Assembly (NCBI GenBank): GCA_946406115.1
Contig: OX291544.1
Location: forward strand, 30,149,521 to 30,213,520
Reading direction: 5' to 3'
Length of the DNA stretch: 64,000 bases
Origin: Apoda limacodes
Lineage: Eukaryota; Arthropoda; Insecta; Lepidoptera; Limacodidae
Shown here: positions 34,307 through 45,549 of the stretch, piece by piece
Numbering within the stretch: position 1 is the stretch's first letter
Layout: each line of letters starts with the position of its first letter
Translations under genes and position numbers: made by a program
Notes under the pieces: model-generated
What the model was told of the DNA's origin: nothing
The model's database searches: none
Seen by the model: only the letters and a program-made list of their open reading frames with translations

Positions 34307-34605
34307 TGATGCTCAATTACAGGATGCATAGGTAAACCAAATTAAAATGGAAATAACATAAAATTGTACGACTAAAAATCTTTTATTTAAAACATTAATT
34401 GTATTTTAGTTTATTTAAGTGTTTTTAAAAGAGTAACTATCGAGTTTCTTGCCGGATTCTTCTCGGTAGAAATCAACAACATTGTGAACCGGCGGGAAGG
34501 TGGGAGGGTTCAAAAAATAATATTTTATAACTTTGACGATTCAAAAGTGATTGTAAAATCCTTATTTGAATAAACCATTTTGACTTTGACTTTGAACTTT
34601 GACTT
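34307..34605 (+). repeat. 3' UTR and tail of the 33-kb LINE (repeat F)
   Basis: Follows the reverse transcriptase stop and runs through AAAAGAGTAACTATCGAGTT, CTTGCCGGATTCTTCTCGGT, GAACCGGCGGGAAGG and AAAGTGATTGTAAAATCCTT. It ends ATTTGAATAAACCATTTTGA with a CTTTGACTTTGAACTTTGAC microsatellite-like tail. The same end is found at 59690-59756 and, diverged, at 11640-11795. Tails of simple repeats rather than poly-A are usual for this type of LINE. Confidence 0.85.
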
Positions 34606-34631
34606 AGCGTAATCAGTGGGCCGCAAAGCTT

Positions 34632-35077
34632 ATAAAAAAGTCAGCCAAGCCCGAGACGGACTCGCGCAGGAAGGGTTCCTTACCATTATCCATAAAAACG
34701 GCAAAAACGTCACGTTTGTTGTATGGGAGCCCCCTTAATTATCTGTTTTATTTTAATTTAATTATTTACTTTTAAAGTGAATATATAACTAAATATTCTG
34801 TAAATATTCCAAGCGTTTAAGTGTTGCCGTTATCTATATCGAGCAACAAGGAGCAAAAAAATCACGTTTGTTTTATGTAAATTATAAATATTTTTTTTTT
34901 CTGTTTTTTAGTATTTGTTGTTATAGCGGCAAAAGAAAAACATCTTCTGTGAAAATATCAACTGTCTAACTATCACGGTTCATGAAATACAGCCTGGTGA
35001 CAGTCGGACGGATGGACAGCAATGTCTCAGTAATAGGTTCCCGTTTTTTATCCATTGGGTACGGTACCCTAAAAAAT
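34632..35077 (+). repeat. Repeat E, nearly full copy
   Basis: The left part reads GTCAGCCAAGCCCGAGACGG, ACTCGCGCAGGAAGGGTTCC and GTTGTATGGGAGCCCCCTTA. The right part reads AACTGTCTAACTATCACGGT, ATACAGCCTGGTGACAG and GTCGGACGGATGGACAGCAA. It ends GGGTACGGTACCCTAAAAAA. The copy at 51160-51572 shares the same order. Internal words ATCGAGCAA and TGGGAGCCCCCTTAA occur in both. It starts about 30 bp after the LINE tail, so one may have landed near the other. It is a common lepidopteran family; its class is not certain to me. Confidence 0.85.
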
Positions 35078-35655
35078 CGTAATATCACAGTTTAACAATA
35101 TTGTGGTAGTACTCAATGCCTGATGCCAATTTTTAATCTCATTGTTTTTATTATAAATTATTTGAAGACTATATAAAATACAGAAATATTTTAAACAGGT
35201 TCCTATGTTTTTTAATTTTTCTTATTTAAACTAATATATATTTTTGAAAGTCGTTTTGTTTGTTTTTTTTTTGTTTATTTGTTTACTAGTTATTGCATAG
35301 CGTCGCTACGTAGCAACCATTTCAGCTGATTTTGGCACACATATATATATATATATACTTGAAAAAAGGAAAAGCTCAACAATACTCCCCCACTCCACCA
35401 GGGTCGTTGCTATATATATATATATCTGGGAGTGGGTCGCAGCCAGATGCGTAGAGCCCACGAGTTTGACATTACATGTCCGTCTTACAGTTTGTATGTT
35501 TGTTGTTTTACCATCGTTACACTAACTTGAATCCACTACGTTTGTTTTTCATTTTTTTAATATGTTTATAACATTAAAAATCAATATGAATTAAGACTTA
35601 TCTAAGTGTTAAGCAACTCTATTTTTTAAATTTAACTTAAATGGTAACTGTCAAA
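35078..35655. other. AT-rich stretch with TA microsatellites
   Basis: (AT)n runs lie at about 35341-35357 and 35411-35425, separated by GC-richer sequence with CCACTCCACCAGGGTCG and TGGGAGTGGGTCGCAGCC. No gene was seen. Confidence 0.6.
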
Positions 35656-35657
35656 TA

Positions 35658-36926
35658 GAGGATGTCCTAAAATATACTTGAATTTTGAATAATTTTCGTT
35701 GTGTCGACAATGGAACGCAAATATTTTGTAGTAGTCGTGAGAAAAGTTTGAGGTTAAGTTATGAAGCGTTTTTCAATTGAACAACGCTCAGGAATTGTGG
35801 AAATCCACTACTGAAATGATAAGAACTTTACAGAAACGGTCCCAAGATTTTCGGTCATCATCATGCACCATCTCGAGCTGCTGTAAAGAATTTAATAAAT
35901 AAATTTGAAACTGTTGTCAGGATATCAAAGCAGGTGGCCGTCTGTAGATAGCTTGAAGACATCGCAGCAGTTAGACAAAGTGTACATGAACTCCCATCCA
36001 CCTCAATTCGTCATCTTTGTCAACAATTAAACATGTCCAGAAGCTCCTTGCAACGAGTTTTGACTAAAGATCTATCTGCACATCTGACATGATCTGACGC
36101 TTACAAGATTCAGTTAACACACCATCTAAAGCCAACATTCGTCAATTGGATACTGGAGCATTTATTTATATATTTATTTTATTTATTTATTTCTTTATTT
36201 ATTAACAAGTCAATGGCGATTTTTCAAAAAAAAAAACATCTTTAGCGATGAGGCGCACTTCCAACTTGATGGGTACGTCAATATACAGAACCGTCTAATT
36301 TGGGGTACCGAAAACCCACGAATGATCCATCAGCAATCTATGTACCCTTCCCGTGTATCCATGTGGCATGGATTTTGGACTGGTGGAATTAGTGGTCCGT
36401 ATTTTTTTGAAAACGCAAACGGAAATGCAGTTTCATTAAATGGATTTCGCTTCGCGAGATGTTTACTGACTTTTTGTGGCCTGCTTTTGAATGAAGTTGG
36501 TGTTGATGACATTTGGTATCAACAGGATGGTGCAACCTGACATACTGCGGCTGATACAACGCAGATATCGCAGACAAAATTTCCAAGACGAGTTATCTCG
36601 CGGCGAGGAGACGTAAACTGGCCACCAAGATCATGTGATATGACACCTCTGGACTTTTTTCTTTGCGGTTTTCTGAAGGGAAAAGTGTATGCAAGTAATC
36701 CACAGACAATTTCTGAGCTCAAAACTGAAATTCGTCGAGTTATTGTCGCAATTCAACTATAATTATGTCAAAATGTCATCGAACATTTTATGAAAAGGGT
36801 AAACTTTTGCCAGCAAAGCCGAGGCGGGCATTTGTTGGATGTTGTCTTCTTCAAGTAACCTTAGTGTCCATATTTAAAGTTGAAAATAAAAAAACTCAAA
36901 TTTCAAGTAGGTTTTGAGAAATCCTT
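35658..36926 (+). mobile_element. Degenerate Tc1/mariner-superfamily DNA transposon
   Basis: The ends are imperfect inverted repeats. The left end reads AGGATGTCCTAAAATATACT then TGAATTTTGA at 35659-35688. The right end 36896-36925 reads, in reverse, AGGATTTCTCAAAACCTACT then TGAAATTTGA, giving 7 mismatches in 30. A TA dinucleotide lies next to each end, as expected for TA target duplication. The element is about 1.27 kb, a normal length for this superfamily, and contains the broken transposase described separately. It is inserted between AT-rich flanks. Confidence 0.85.
35761..36858 (+). pseudogene. Broken transposase of the 35.7-kb transposon
   Basis: Reads MKRFSIEQRSGIVEIHY at its start (helix-turn-helix, DUF4817-like region). 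A stop and a frame change follow, then SRAAVKNLINKFE, a linker with EDIAAVRQSVHE, and SSLQRVLTKDL. A roughly 75-bp A/T low-complexity insertion near 36160-36235 precedes the first catalytic block, SDEAHFQLDGYVN. Then comes WHGFWTGGISGPYFFENANG, the second catalytic Asp in WYQQDGAT with a TGA where Cys is usual, and the third in WPPRSCDMTPLDFFL. About 36 residues separate the second and third Asp. The end is QSRGGHLLDVVFFK. All three catalytic Asp are readable, but several stops and frame changes make it non-functional. It is related to the transposase relic at 53886. Confidence 0.9.
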
Positions 36927-36929
36927 TAG

Positions 36930-37860
36930 TTACGCGCAACCATTTTCGCTATTGTTTCTTTAAGTGGGTTTGTATATTTTTTTACCAAGCTAACATAATT
37001 TAACTATTTTTATTGCTCCGTCAGCTGCTAGATGCTACTTAAAATAACATTCTTGGAACGGCTATGATGCTAATATACATATATAATAACTGTGCCGGAC
37101 AGACAAACACCGATGTGATTATGTTAATACATTATCCAGGAAGTAGGTAAATTCGTATTCTTTGATACAAGTTTATTCTTTAGAGACTAAGTCAAAAGTC
37201 AGAGTTAATCTTCTACGTCAAATTGGTATTGCGTTCACGTAAGGTCGGGTGATACCATTGGCTAGGACCGGACTGTCGCTGCAATCCCTCGTCCCCGAGA
37301 CACGCTCGTGTTTGCATTGGGACTTGTCACATTATCCGACACTTTACCGACCCAACAAAGATATTGTAATGTGATATACAGTCACTAAGTAGGTACGCAA
37401 CTTTATCTTGAAAATATACACAATCATACAGAGATACGTGCGGACAGAACAGCAAACCTAATGATTGTGGCGATTGGTAACTTCAATGGTAATATTTTTT
37501 TCTATTACAAATACCATTGCCGCTCGCGTAGACTATATGTACCATTCAATACGTACGTGAAAGGGAATGGAACCCGTAATGGACTTTAAAGAGATAAATT
37601 ACCTAGATAAAGTTACAAATTGCTTTGCGGGTTGTAAACCTACAACAATTGATATAAATCTATCAAAATCTTCCTCAAAATTCGCAAACTATTTCTGCGA
37701 ATAGCTGAAACTTTAGCATTTTTTAGCTTAGATGTGCGGATATGAAAAGGCCCGGTATAGCAACTTTAACGAGTACGTGCCAAGTTGGCTCAGTCTTGGC
37801 CTAATACGAAACAATTATCAACTCAACTATCGTCTGCTGCTAACTGCAGTCTAGAGGGGA
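36930..37860. other. Non-coding stretch with GC-richer patch at 37230-37350
   Basis: The patch reads AAGGTCGGGTGATACCATTG and CCCTCGTCCCCGAGACACGC. A similar word, GGTGATACCAT, occurs at 49470. No gene or full repeat was identified. Confidence 0.35.
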
Positions 37861-37865
37861 AACAT

Positions 37866-37923
37866 TCTCACACCCTCTTAGGTGTCGTTCTATATCTCAC
37901 ACCCTCTTTGGTGTCGTTCTATA
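37866..37923 (+). repeat. Tandem duplication, 29-bp unit x 2
   Basis: The unit TCTCACACCCTCTTAGGTGT followed by CGTTCTATA occurs twice head to tail, with a single A-to-T difference. Within each unit ACACC and GGTGT form a short palindrome (ACACCCTCTTAGGTGT). Confidence 0.95.
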
Positions 37924-39685
37924 TCGGTTCACAAGGTTCTCTGCACAAAGTAAAATATTAGGTACTTATGTTGACTCAGAAACAATTCAATTTATTTTAT
38001 TTTCGTTAATTACAATAATGAAAATATACACAATATAATATTTAAAAATTATTAAGTGAATGGTGTTTTATTTTTTGGTAAACAACAAATTTTAATTAGA
38101 ATAAAGAATATGTTTTCAAAAACATACTTTTCTTGAGATGCAATAAATTCAATGACATTTTTTTTTGAAAATTTGGTAGAGCACAAGGTAAAATAAGTGC
38201 GAATGTATATTTATTTGTAATTATTCATTCAAGCATCCAATTAATATTAAAAACACACAGACTGTTATTTATTTACGTCTATTAATATTTGGTATATATA
38301 ATTGCAAAGAGACCGGGCCTTCAATCCTGTTCAATGCCGGGTTCATAATTTTTCAAAATAAAAATATTTGTAGATTTGAATGTTATAGGAAGTTAGTTAC
38401 AATTTTAAGCATCTTTTAAGGGTTTTACAAGATTTTCGTTTTAGCAATATTTTATAATCTGTCATAAACATCGTTTTTCAAAATTAAGACTCCGTGTATT
38501 GCAAATATGGTCATGTCTGTCGATCTAGATTTCAGAATGTATGATAGATGTATGAGTTTAATATTTAGACTCAGGAAATTTGAACTCTTTAGGTTTTTTA
38601 AATTTTGCTCAAAAACTTGTTTTCAATAAAACTTTCTTTTGAATTAATTTTCATTGATTTTGTAAGAACGAAATGCTTTATCGCAATTACTTTAAAAATG
38701 ATTGCTAGCCAATTACAATATCTTAATATTCGCAAACCAGTTTTTTTGATAACTATTGCAGTTATTTTATAAACGATATTTTACGCATGCATTTTTCGCA
38801 AAAGACTACCGCGTTGTCTGTCGCGGTCACACTCAATAGCATAAATATAACATTGTCTCTTTGCTTATTGTCACTGGATACTAGATACTAAATTTTGATG
38901 TGTATCTTTTTTTTATATTCATGCCTTAATTTCCGCTACTGACTCCACTTTCGTCAAGCATGTCGGCATTAGACCAAACACAGTTAGTGACTGGTTTACG
39001 ACCTCTACACTTCAATGCAATTTACAACAATTTTGTGACCGTGTCAAGTCCTCATCGGGCAAAGCGATCTATAAAAAAATGACACCAGTTTTATGTCCAC
39101 TCTAATATTGCTGTCCTTTACTTTGAAGTTGATCTTAACTATCTTTTTGACACCAACCAAAAGAATTTATGAGGTGTTTATGAGTTATATTTGCGGCCTT
39201 TTTATGATTTTTATTAAGATTAACAGCGTCCGTCCGTCCGTCTGTCTGTCTGTCATGGAGCTTCATATTTAACTTCTAACTTTAATCTTGGAATATATTT
39301 TTTATTGTTTAAGTGCTTGCTCTTCTTTAAAGTTATAGCAACTATTGTATTATTTACCTAAGCATGAGTATTTGTATTGTGTGCTGATATGGGTTCTTTA
39401 CTGCGTAAGTTTGACCCGAATTTGGTAATTTTTATTTGTTATTGTTTCGTAGCTTTCGTCCGTATGTCACAGTCTTATAATCTCCTCATCTTTGCATTGA
39501 TAAGAGTGAACATTTTCAAAAGAGTGTCCTGTGTAAATAGCTATGTTCAATTTAGTAATATAATAAAAAAAACATATTTACCTGAGCGTTGAAAAAGGCC
39601 ATTTGTGGTTCTTAAGTGTTTTATAAAATGTGATTTGAACCACGTGTGTGAGAAATCTAAGAATAATCACACTCAAAACTTTTTA
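37924..39685. other. AT-rich stretch with CGTC/TGTC microsatellite
   Basis: AT-rich with no supported gene. At 39229-39254 CCGTCCGTCCGTCTGTCTGT with a further CTGTC precedes ATGGAG. Such runs are common inside repeat E and related families, but the rest of that family is not evident here. Confidence 0.4.
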
Positions 39686-39689
39686 TTGC

Positions 39690-40035
39690 AATATACTTTT
39701 AAACAGCACTTTTAAATCGTCAGTTTAATTATTATTGTTATAAAATGACCACCGGTTCGATATGATTTACTACCGAAAAGAACCGGCAAGAAACTTGGCA
39801 GTTAATTTATATTTTCTCAACTTCATATTAAAAATACAATATTAATACAATTTAGCCTTACAATAGGTAATTCCATAATATTATGTATAAAATGTTTTGA
39901 TTTAAAAAATAAAAATTAATTAAGTTCTAATTCTTCCAAGCATTTCTATCATTTATGTATTCATCAACTTTGTAATAGCTTTCCTTTATTAAACTTTCTT
40001 TGACATATAGTTTAAAAATCACTGTAAAAAAGCTT
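39690..40035 (-). pseudogene. Minus-strand LINE relic: reverse transcriptase C-terminus plus 3' UTR
   Basis: Read on the minus strand from 40035 down to 39927, one frame gives KLYVKESLIKESYYKVDEYI then NDRNAWKN and a stop. This is the C-terminal tail typical of Jockey/CR1-like reverse transcriptases, close in style to KKAYYNISDYVNDKNPWD of the 33-kb element. Further along the minus strand (39690-39830) come the family's 3' UTR words in reverse: GCCAAGTTTCTTGCCGGTTC, TTTTCGGTAGTAAATC and GAACCGGTGGTCATTTTA. It is an old 5'-truncated copy. Confidence 0.75.
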
Positions 40036-40039
40036 AGTT

Positions 40040-41645
40040 CTAAAGTTTTTCAGAAATCTGCATTATTTCTAAACTACGGAACCCAAGCCCAATGCATGTA
40101 CGCCACTGTCCTGGCTGTTTTTTTCTATTAAGCCCACAGAAGCATCTTAACAAATATTGTCTGTGGAACAGCCAAAACTATTTGCTTTTTTTTAAAGAAA
40201 AAAAAGTTGGGAAAAGTTCCTCCTCGAAGAAGAAAATATTAGACTATGCGCGCAACACGGCAAAGAATTGGTAATGAAGAGTAGTGAATTATACCAAGAG
40301 AATAAAGTGCAACAAACTTTACTGACCCGATGTATGGTCGCTAGTATTGTGTAAGTTCACCCCATTTTAATATAGCGACTGCAGTTTTGGTTTTTGACCA
40401 CCAGATTTTTGTCTGAAAATTTTGTTGCATGTTATTAAATGTTATTAAAATAAAACGGAAGCAGTGTCTAACAATTATTTACTTTTTAGGAAATAATAAA
40501 GTTTTTTCTACTAGTAATATTAGATAATGGCTCACATATTTTTAACTATTTTTCATAGATTGGTTTAAATTTAGGCCAGCGATCGTCCGGGGGTTGCAGA
40601 TTTTAAACTGTAATCAGGTCTTGCCTCAAGGGAGCCAAACGTTGCCGCAGCAAGGCGACATTTTCGTAGAAATGTTTCCAAGATTATGACAAATTGAAGG
40701 GTTACGAAGACAAATGATTTCGTTAATTTTCAATTCAAAGCTCTGGTTACTGTCGACGTATAGTGTAACCAACTTCACGACCATTTACTGCTAAAGAGGG
40801 GTACAATGTGGTTCAAAGAAAGAAGCTTAGTATATGTTGAACCGAGGGCACGGTTTTGATTTGAAAAACATTTGAGTGATTAATATTTGTGATTGTTTTG
40901 AGTCTGGGTGGTATTCATGTATTTACAAAAAAAAAAAAAGGATATACATCTAAGAAATTGTATCCGTTGTCTGCGGACGTACGTACGTAGGTAATCGCAA
41001 ATCTGTCAAATTTAATAATTTCAACCTATTTTTACGGATTCTTACTGGTATCCATAGCACAGCTTTGCTAAGTTTTGAACCAAATGGCGCTGCGTAAGTA
41101 GTTCAGGAACATTAATTAGGTACTATCACAATTTTTAAAATATATTTTAGGAAAATAAGAAAAAATTAAAAAAACTTTTTTTTTTTCAAAGAGTAATTAA
41201 AACTGGATATTGAAGCTGGTAAATTAGTAGGCGTGTTTTATCATGCCGCAAATCACGTTGCTAGGAAATAACCTTTCGTAGTATAAGGGTCTAGAGTCAA
41301 TATTGCAGCTCCCCTGAAAGAGAGACGCCCACTGAAATATGAGCGATACTTTAAAATTGAATTTCTGTTAGTCGTCTGTGATTTTGTAGGCATAGTAGCT
41401 GTCAGTTAAATTCACTAGTTTCCATTCATTTCGATTCCATTTCAGGATCCTGTAGCAATGCTTAGACGAAACGAAAGGTCCGGTCCAACTTGCACTTTTA
41501 TTCAAAATCCAACAGTGGATTTAATGGAAAACAGATGTTAATAAATAAGTAGTTTAATACGGTTGTCTTTAATATAAAAATGTTAAATATGTAAGCCATT
41601 TTAAAAGTTAGGCATTCAATTGAACGATAAACTCTGCCCGTCGCA
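40040..41645. other. Non-coding stretch, nothing assigned
   Basis: AACTACGGAACCCAAGCCCA near 40070 recalls repeat E edges. A 13-A run lies at about 40927. The patch 40570-40680 (GGCCAGCGATCGTCCGGGGG) is GC-richer and unexplained. Confidence 0.35.
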
Positions 41646-41647
41646 CA

Positions 41648-41885
41648 CGCCCTGACGGATGACACAGACATGAGACAAAGACAAACACGCTGTATTTATA
41701 CTGTGACGACCGAGAACGAATTGAGTTTCCATGTCGGTACTTCAAGACGGTTTTATTGGATTATTTGTACGTACGATGTGATTGGTTTGTTTTAGGTTTT
41801 TAAAGTTTAAAAGCTGTTGATTGCTTAACAAATATGAAGTGGGGACGGAGTCAGTGCAAACAGTTGTGTTTGTATTGATTCCTCT
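41648..41885 (+). repeat. Repeat J, copy 1
   Basis: Duplicated in direct orientation at 46864-47094, with long identical blocks. One runs through TTGAGTTTCCATGTCGGTAC, the next through GACGGTTTTATTGGATTATT and TGTACGTACGATGTGATTGG, and the last through AAATATGAAGTGGGGACGGA and CAAACAGTTGTGTTTGTATT. Differences are few: a 7-bp insertion near the left end and scattered single changes. A frame open in copy 2 is closed here by a T in place of C (GGTTTTTAAAG). The unit is not recognised. Confidence 0.9.
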
Positions 41886-42235
41886 GTATGAAGGTGAACC
41901 CCTCCGCATATTTTATTTATTTGATATAAACTTTTGAACTTAAATTCTTTAAATTTATATGGTTAAGATTAACTTTATATTATTAGATTTAATTAATTAT
42001 ATTTTAGTTTATGTTATTTATGTTAATATTATGTTATACAATTGATTATTATTGTAGGAATCCATCTAGTAATATATAAATAAATTATACCACTTTAAAA
42101 TAAATAAGTTATTGAACTTGACTAAAATGTAATTCAGATAAAATTATTAAAAAAAAATTAAACTGTAATTTATTTAATTGATAACTAAAAAGAGGAAATT
42201 AAAGTTTTATCTTAAAAAAAGAATTAAGCTGTTAA
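41886..42235. other. Very AT-rich stretch, nothing assigned
   Basis: Long A and T tracts with no coding or repeat signal. Confidence 0.5.
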
Positions 42236-42239
42236 GCCA

Positions 42240-42475
42240 ACGATACGTTTTCCTAGTGACTGATACACATTTGATTTCCTATCTCAAAAACTACGGAACC
42301 GATTTTGATGAAACTTGCGCTGAATCCAGTCTAACGAAAAAAGAAGTATTACTTATGTAATTTTATAAGCTGATATAAACTAAGTTATACAAAAACTGTG
42401 CAATTCTGACAATATTACATACATATGGGTCGAATTATCAACCTCCTTTCTTTTGAAGTCGGTTAAAAAGAAGGC
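42240..42475 (+). repeat. Dispersed repeat ending AAGTCGGTTAAAAA
   Basis: Contains CTATCTCAAAAACTACGGAA then CCGATTTTGATGAAACTTGC and ends TTTGAAGTCGGTTAAAAAG. I recall both blocks from a very common lepidopteran dispersed repeat, with the second at its end. The 60-codon frame at 42178-42360 lies in it. Confidence 0.65.
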
Positions 42476-42479
42476 ATTG

Positions 42480-45180
42480 AATGTTCAATCAAAGCTAGGT
42501 TATACGACATCCTATTTACCGTAGTATTTTATTTCAATCACCCCACTTTCATTTTCACCTCCTTCCGTTTCCAAGAACTGCAAAAAGCCAGTGACATACG
42601 AACGGACATTAACATCTTGGTTAGATTAAAATGTCTGAGTATAGTGTTTTGTTTTTGAAACGCTCTGAAAATAGCTTATGACTTGTTTTAATTAATTTGT
42701 TATTAGATTTTTAAAATATATTTTGTACAAAGCGAAAACTTAAAATATCTGGTGGTTGCTCTAGTTACGTAGAATCTGCAACTTAAGTTAAACAGTTTTT
42801 GTAATATAGCTGACTAAGTTACGTAAATTATTCGGACTCAAAAATCATATGGGTTTATTAGCACTCTCCTTTTTTTACGAAGTACTTATAGATCTACATT
42901 ACTAATATTTATGTGTTGTTTGTCGAATTTGAAAAATATGTCATTTACGTTACGTAACGGGTAATAAAACACTTTAGAAGTAGAATAAATAGTTCCACTT
43001 TCTACAAGTCATTGGGGAATGGCTGCGCTGTGATAAGATCAGGAGTTCATCTCGCTCCTCAGCTTCTCAGTCGGATTAATCAAAAGAAAATGATAAAAAT
43101 AAAGAATGCACCGTCTGTCTGTGGCACTGCAACTTATCTTAGTGGTAGAGTTGTTGATTAAGTTTTGTTATTTATCATTTGTTTATAATAATGCGTTCTT
43201 TTATATCTAAGTAATCTAAACATAGTATAATTAAGCACAAAAAGCCCAGATGGACAATAAAAAATGTTCGGTAAGGTTTTGTCAAATAGAAGTTGGAAGT
43301 TAATATAAAAATAATTTTTTCTCATGTCTGGAGTTGAAGTTAGTATTTGACCTTTTAGCTGACCTATTTCATTGTGTCAATAAATCTAGGGAGTGTAATA
43401 CCCTATTACCTATAGGGTAGTTTGTATAAGAATTCCGTTTTGTTTTGCCGTTTATGGAAAATCATCCTTTGTCGAAGAATCTCAGGCTTATATAAAGTCA
43501 CGAGAAAAAGCTAGTAATTTTTATTTAAGTAAGATAAAGTTTGTTTTTACTTTGCACCGCCATTAACAGTATCTTAGATTAAGCTTGTGGTTAGCTGGTA
43601 CAGAACGCTATGTGGCATTAAGCTCGTCACTGTACACTTTTGTTTGTGCCCAATTGCGAGCCTTGGATTATATTATGTTTGTAATGTTACAATGTAACAT
43701 TTTGTTCAAAATATACCTGCAATATACTCGGCAAGTTAATCTTATTTAATTAGATCAAAGGTCTTCTAGTTTTGTTGTTAACAATCCGCAGAAGTAGCAG
43801 GTAGGTACTGATTTATATTCTAGATTCATCTCCGACCTTCACCGGGAAGAATTCTAGGTAGGTTCAGCATTTCAAAACAACCCTTTTAGGAGAAATTAGT
43901 ATGTCATCCACGTAAGTGCTTCCGATTCCATCACTACAACTTTCAATACAGCAAATTGCTGAGATACATTCGCTCTTCTGGTTCGCTGGTTTTCAGCCTT
44001 CCTTTAAACCTAGATTGTATTGTATTTATTATTTTGTTAAAAGAAGACTAGGTAAGTATTTAAACAAAAAAAACTGAGATTTGTATAGACAAACCTTTTC
44101 TTCTTTTAAACAACACACACACATTATAAGCAAACCAATTAATGGAAATACGAGGTATATTAACTGCGTTTGCCGTTACATTTACATTATCGTTATTTAT
44201 GTTTCTGACCACCGTTTCGGAAATAAGTATCGTGATGATGGTGTTTTTAGAATCATTGCCTGATTCTCAGACTTTTTAGTTATACTACGAGTGTCTCATT
44301 ATTATATCAAAACTTTCAATAATTCCTCATCTTTTACTTAAAAGTTTAAAAATCAAAATTAAAATTCACTTTGATGTCTTCTTAAACGATTCACACGATA
44401 CAATCGTCGATTTAACGTCAGAGCGTGTTCTTAGGGTCCCATAGTAAAACTGAGAACCTCAAAAGTTGCGCCATGTCCATCGGCTAGCTTGTCTGTAGGT
44501 CACAGTAATACGAGAAATTCAAAGACTACGAATTCAGCACTGAAAGAACAGTTACCATTCTCTATATATGTCCTTCCATATACAGCATCCATATATTTTT
44601 ACGGCAGGAATAAACTTTGGAATATATTTACCTGAATAAAAAACACAATAAAATTGAGGATAATTTAGTGGTCGAAACAGAGCCCAAAACATGATCAGGT
44701 AGGCATACTTTACTCGATAGCTTTTTTTGAAAAGTGTGCTATTCAGTGTTGTAAAAGTGAAAAATTTAATATGGGGAAATTTGCCAGATAAAAAACGGGA
44801 GAAATCGGGAGATTTACTACTTATCTATTACTTTTTATCTTTATACCACCTCTTACGTGTTAATTTAAAAACATTTTCTCTTTAATATTAAATATTAACT
44901 TGCATAATATAGTGTGTACTTACATAATTTCAATTCAAATCGATTTAATAATAATTAATTAATCTTTTCGGAAAGGATCGCCATAACTATATGTGTTCTG
45001 TGGCCATAACTATCCTACATTCACAACAATAATGAACTCTAAGATATTATTTAGTATATAGTATTTCAGTGCAATCTGCTTTAGTATGCTGCAAGGTTGA
45101 AAGATCGTGCAAGAAATTTTGGGAATTCCCCGTGCATGGATTTTTTATTACCATAGGGGGCTTAGACTTCTTAAATTTAA
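42480..45180. other. Non-coding stretch, nothing assigned
   Basis: Mostly AT-rich. At 44430-44520 TTAGGGTCCCATAGTAAAAC, CATGTCCATCGG and CTGTAGGTCACAGTAATACG recall the internal part of repeat E-like families, but only a fragment is present. Confidence 0.35.
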
Positions 45181-45462
45181 CGTCACGAAAAAAATAATGG
45201 AATCGAAAAAATATATGAACATAAAGTTTATAACGTCACTTGCTATCAATCGAAAAAAAAAATCATAGACTTGTGGCTTTTCTATGCCATGGATACCATC
45301 GCCAAGCCACTGTGGAGCGCCGAAACGAAAGTCGTGATAAGCTTTGCGATTGCAAATGGCGGCTTGAAATCTATAGTGGATATTTATTATAGTTTCAAAG
45401 AGTATCAGTATTTTTTTAATCAGGTATTTAAATGTGATGTTTGTTTGCAATATTTGTATTAA
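45181..45462 (+). CDS. Possible unidentified exon or coding relic
   Basis: The frame is open from 45181 to the stop at 45460-45462 (about 93 codons), beginning without an ATG. Its middle reads LWLFYAMDTIAKPLWSAETK then VVISFAIANGGLKSIVDIYY, which looks more like folded protein than the AT-rich frames elsewhere. CAG followed by GTATTTAA at 45421-45423 could be a splice donor ending the exon after the residues FNQ. The central 85 bp is GC-richer than its flanks. A minus-strand frame (45148-45549) is also open here, so the strand is not certain. No family was recognised. It may be an exon, a retroelement relic or chance. Confidence 0.25.
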   Translation, partial: RHEKNNGIEKIYEHKVYNVTCYQSKKKIIDLWLFYAMDTIAKPLWSAETKVVISFAIANGGLKSIVDIYYSFKEYQYFFNQVFKCDVCLQYLY

Positions 45463-45549
45463 AGATATCTTCATGTCTCCGATATGAAGAAATATACCTA
45501 CCTTAATAAAGATGCTTATTATAAATATTGAATATTTAATTATTGTCAT

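Noticed and set aside
45148..45549. 133-codon minus-strand frame over the candidate exon
   Set aside because: The flanks translate to Ile/Phe-rich text typical of AT-rich DNA. Only the GC-richer centre looks protein-like, and there the plus strand reads better. Strand is admitted to be uncertain.
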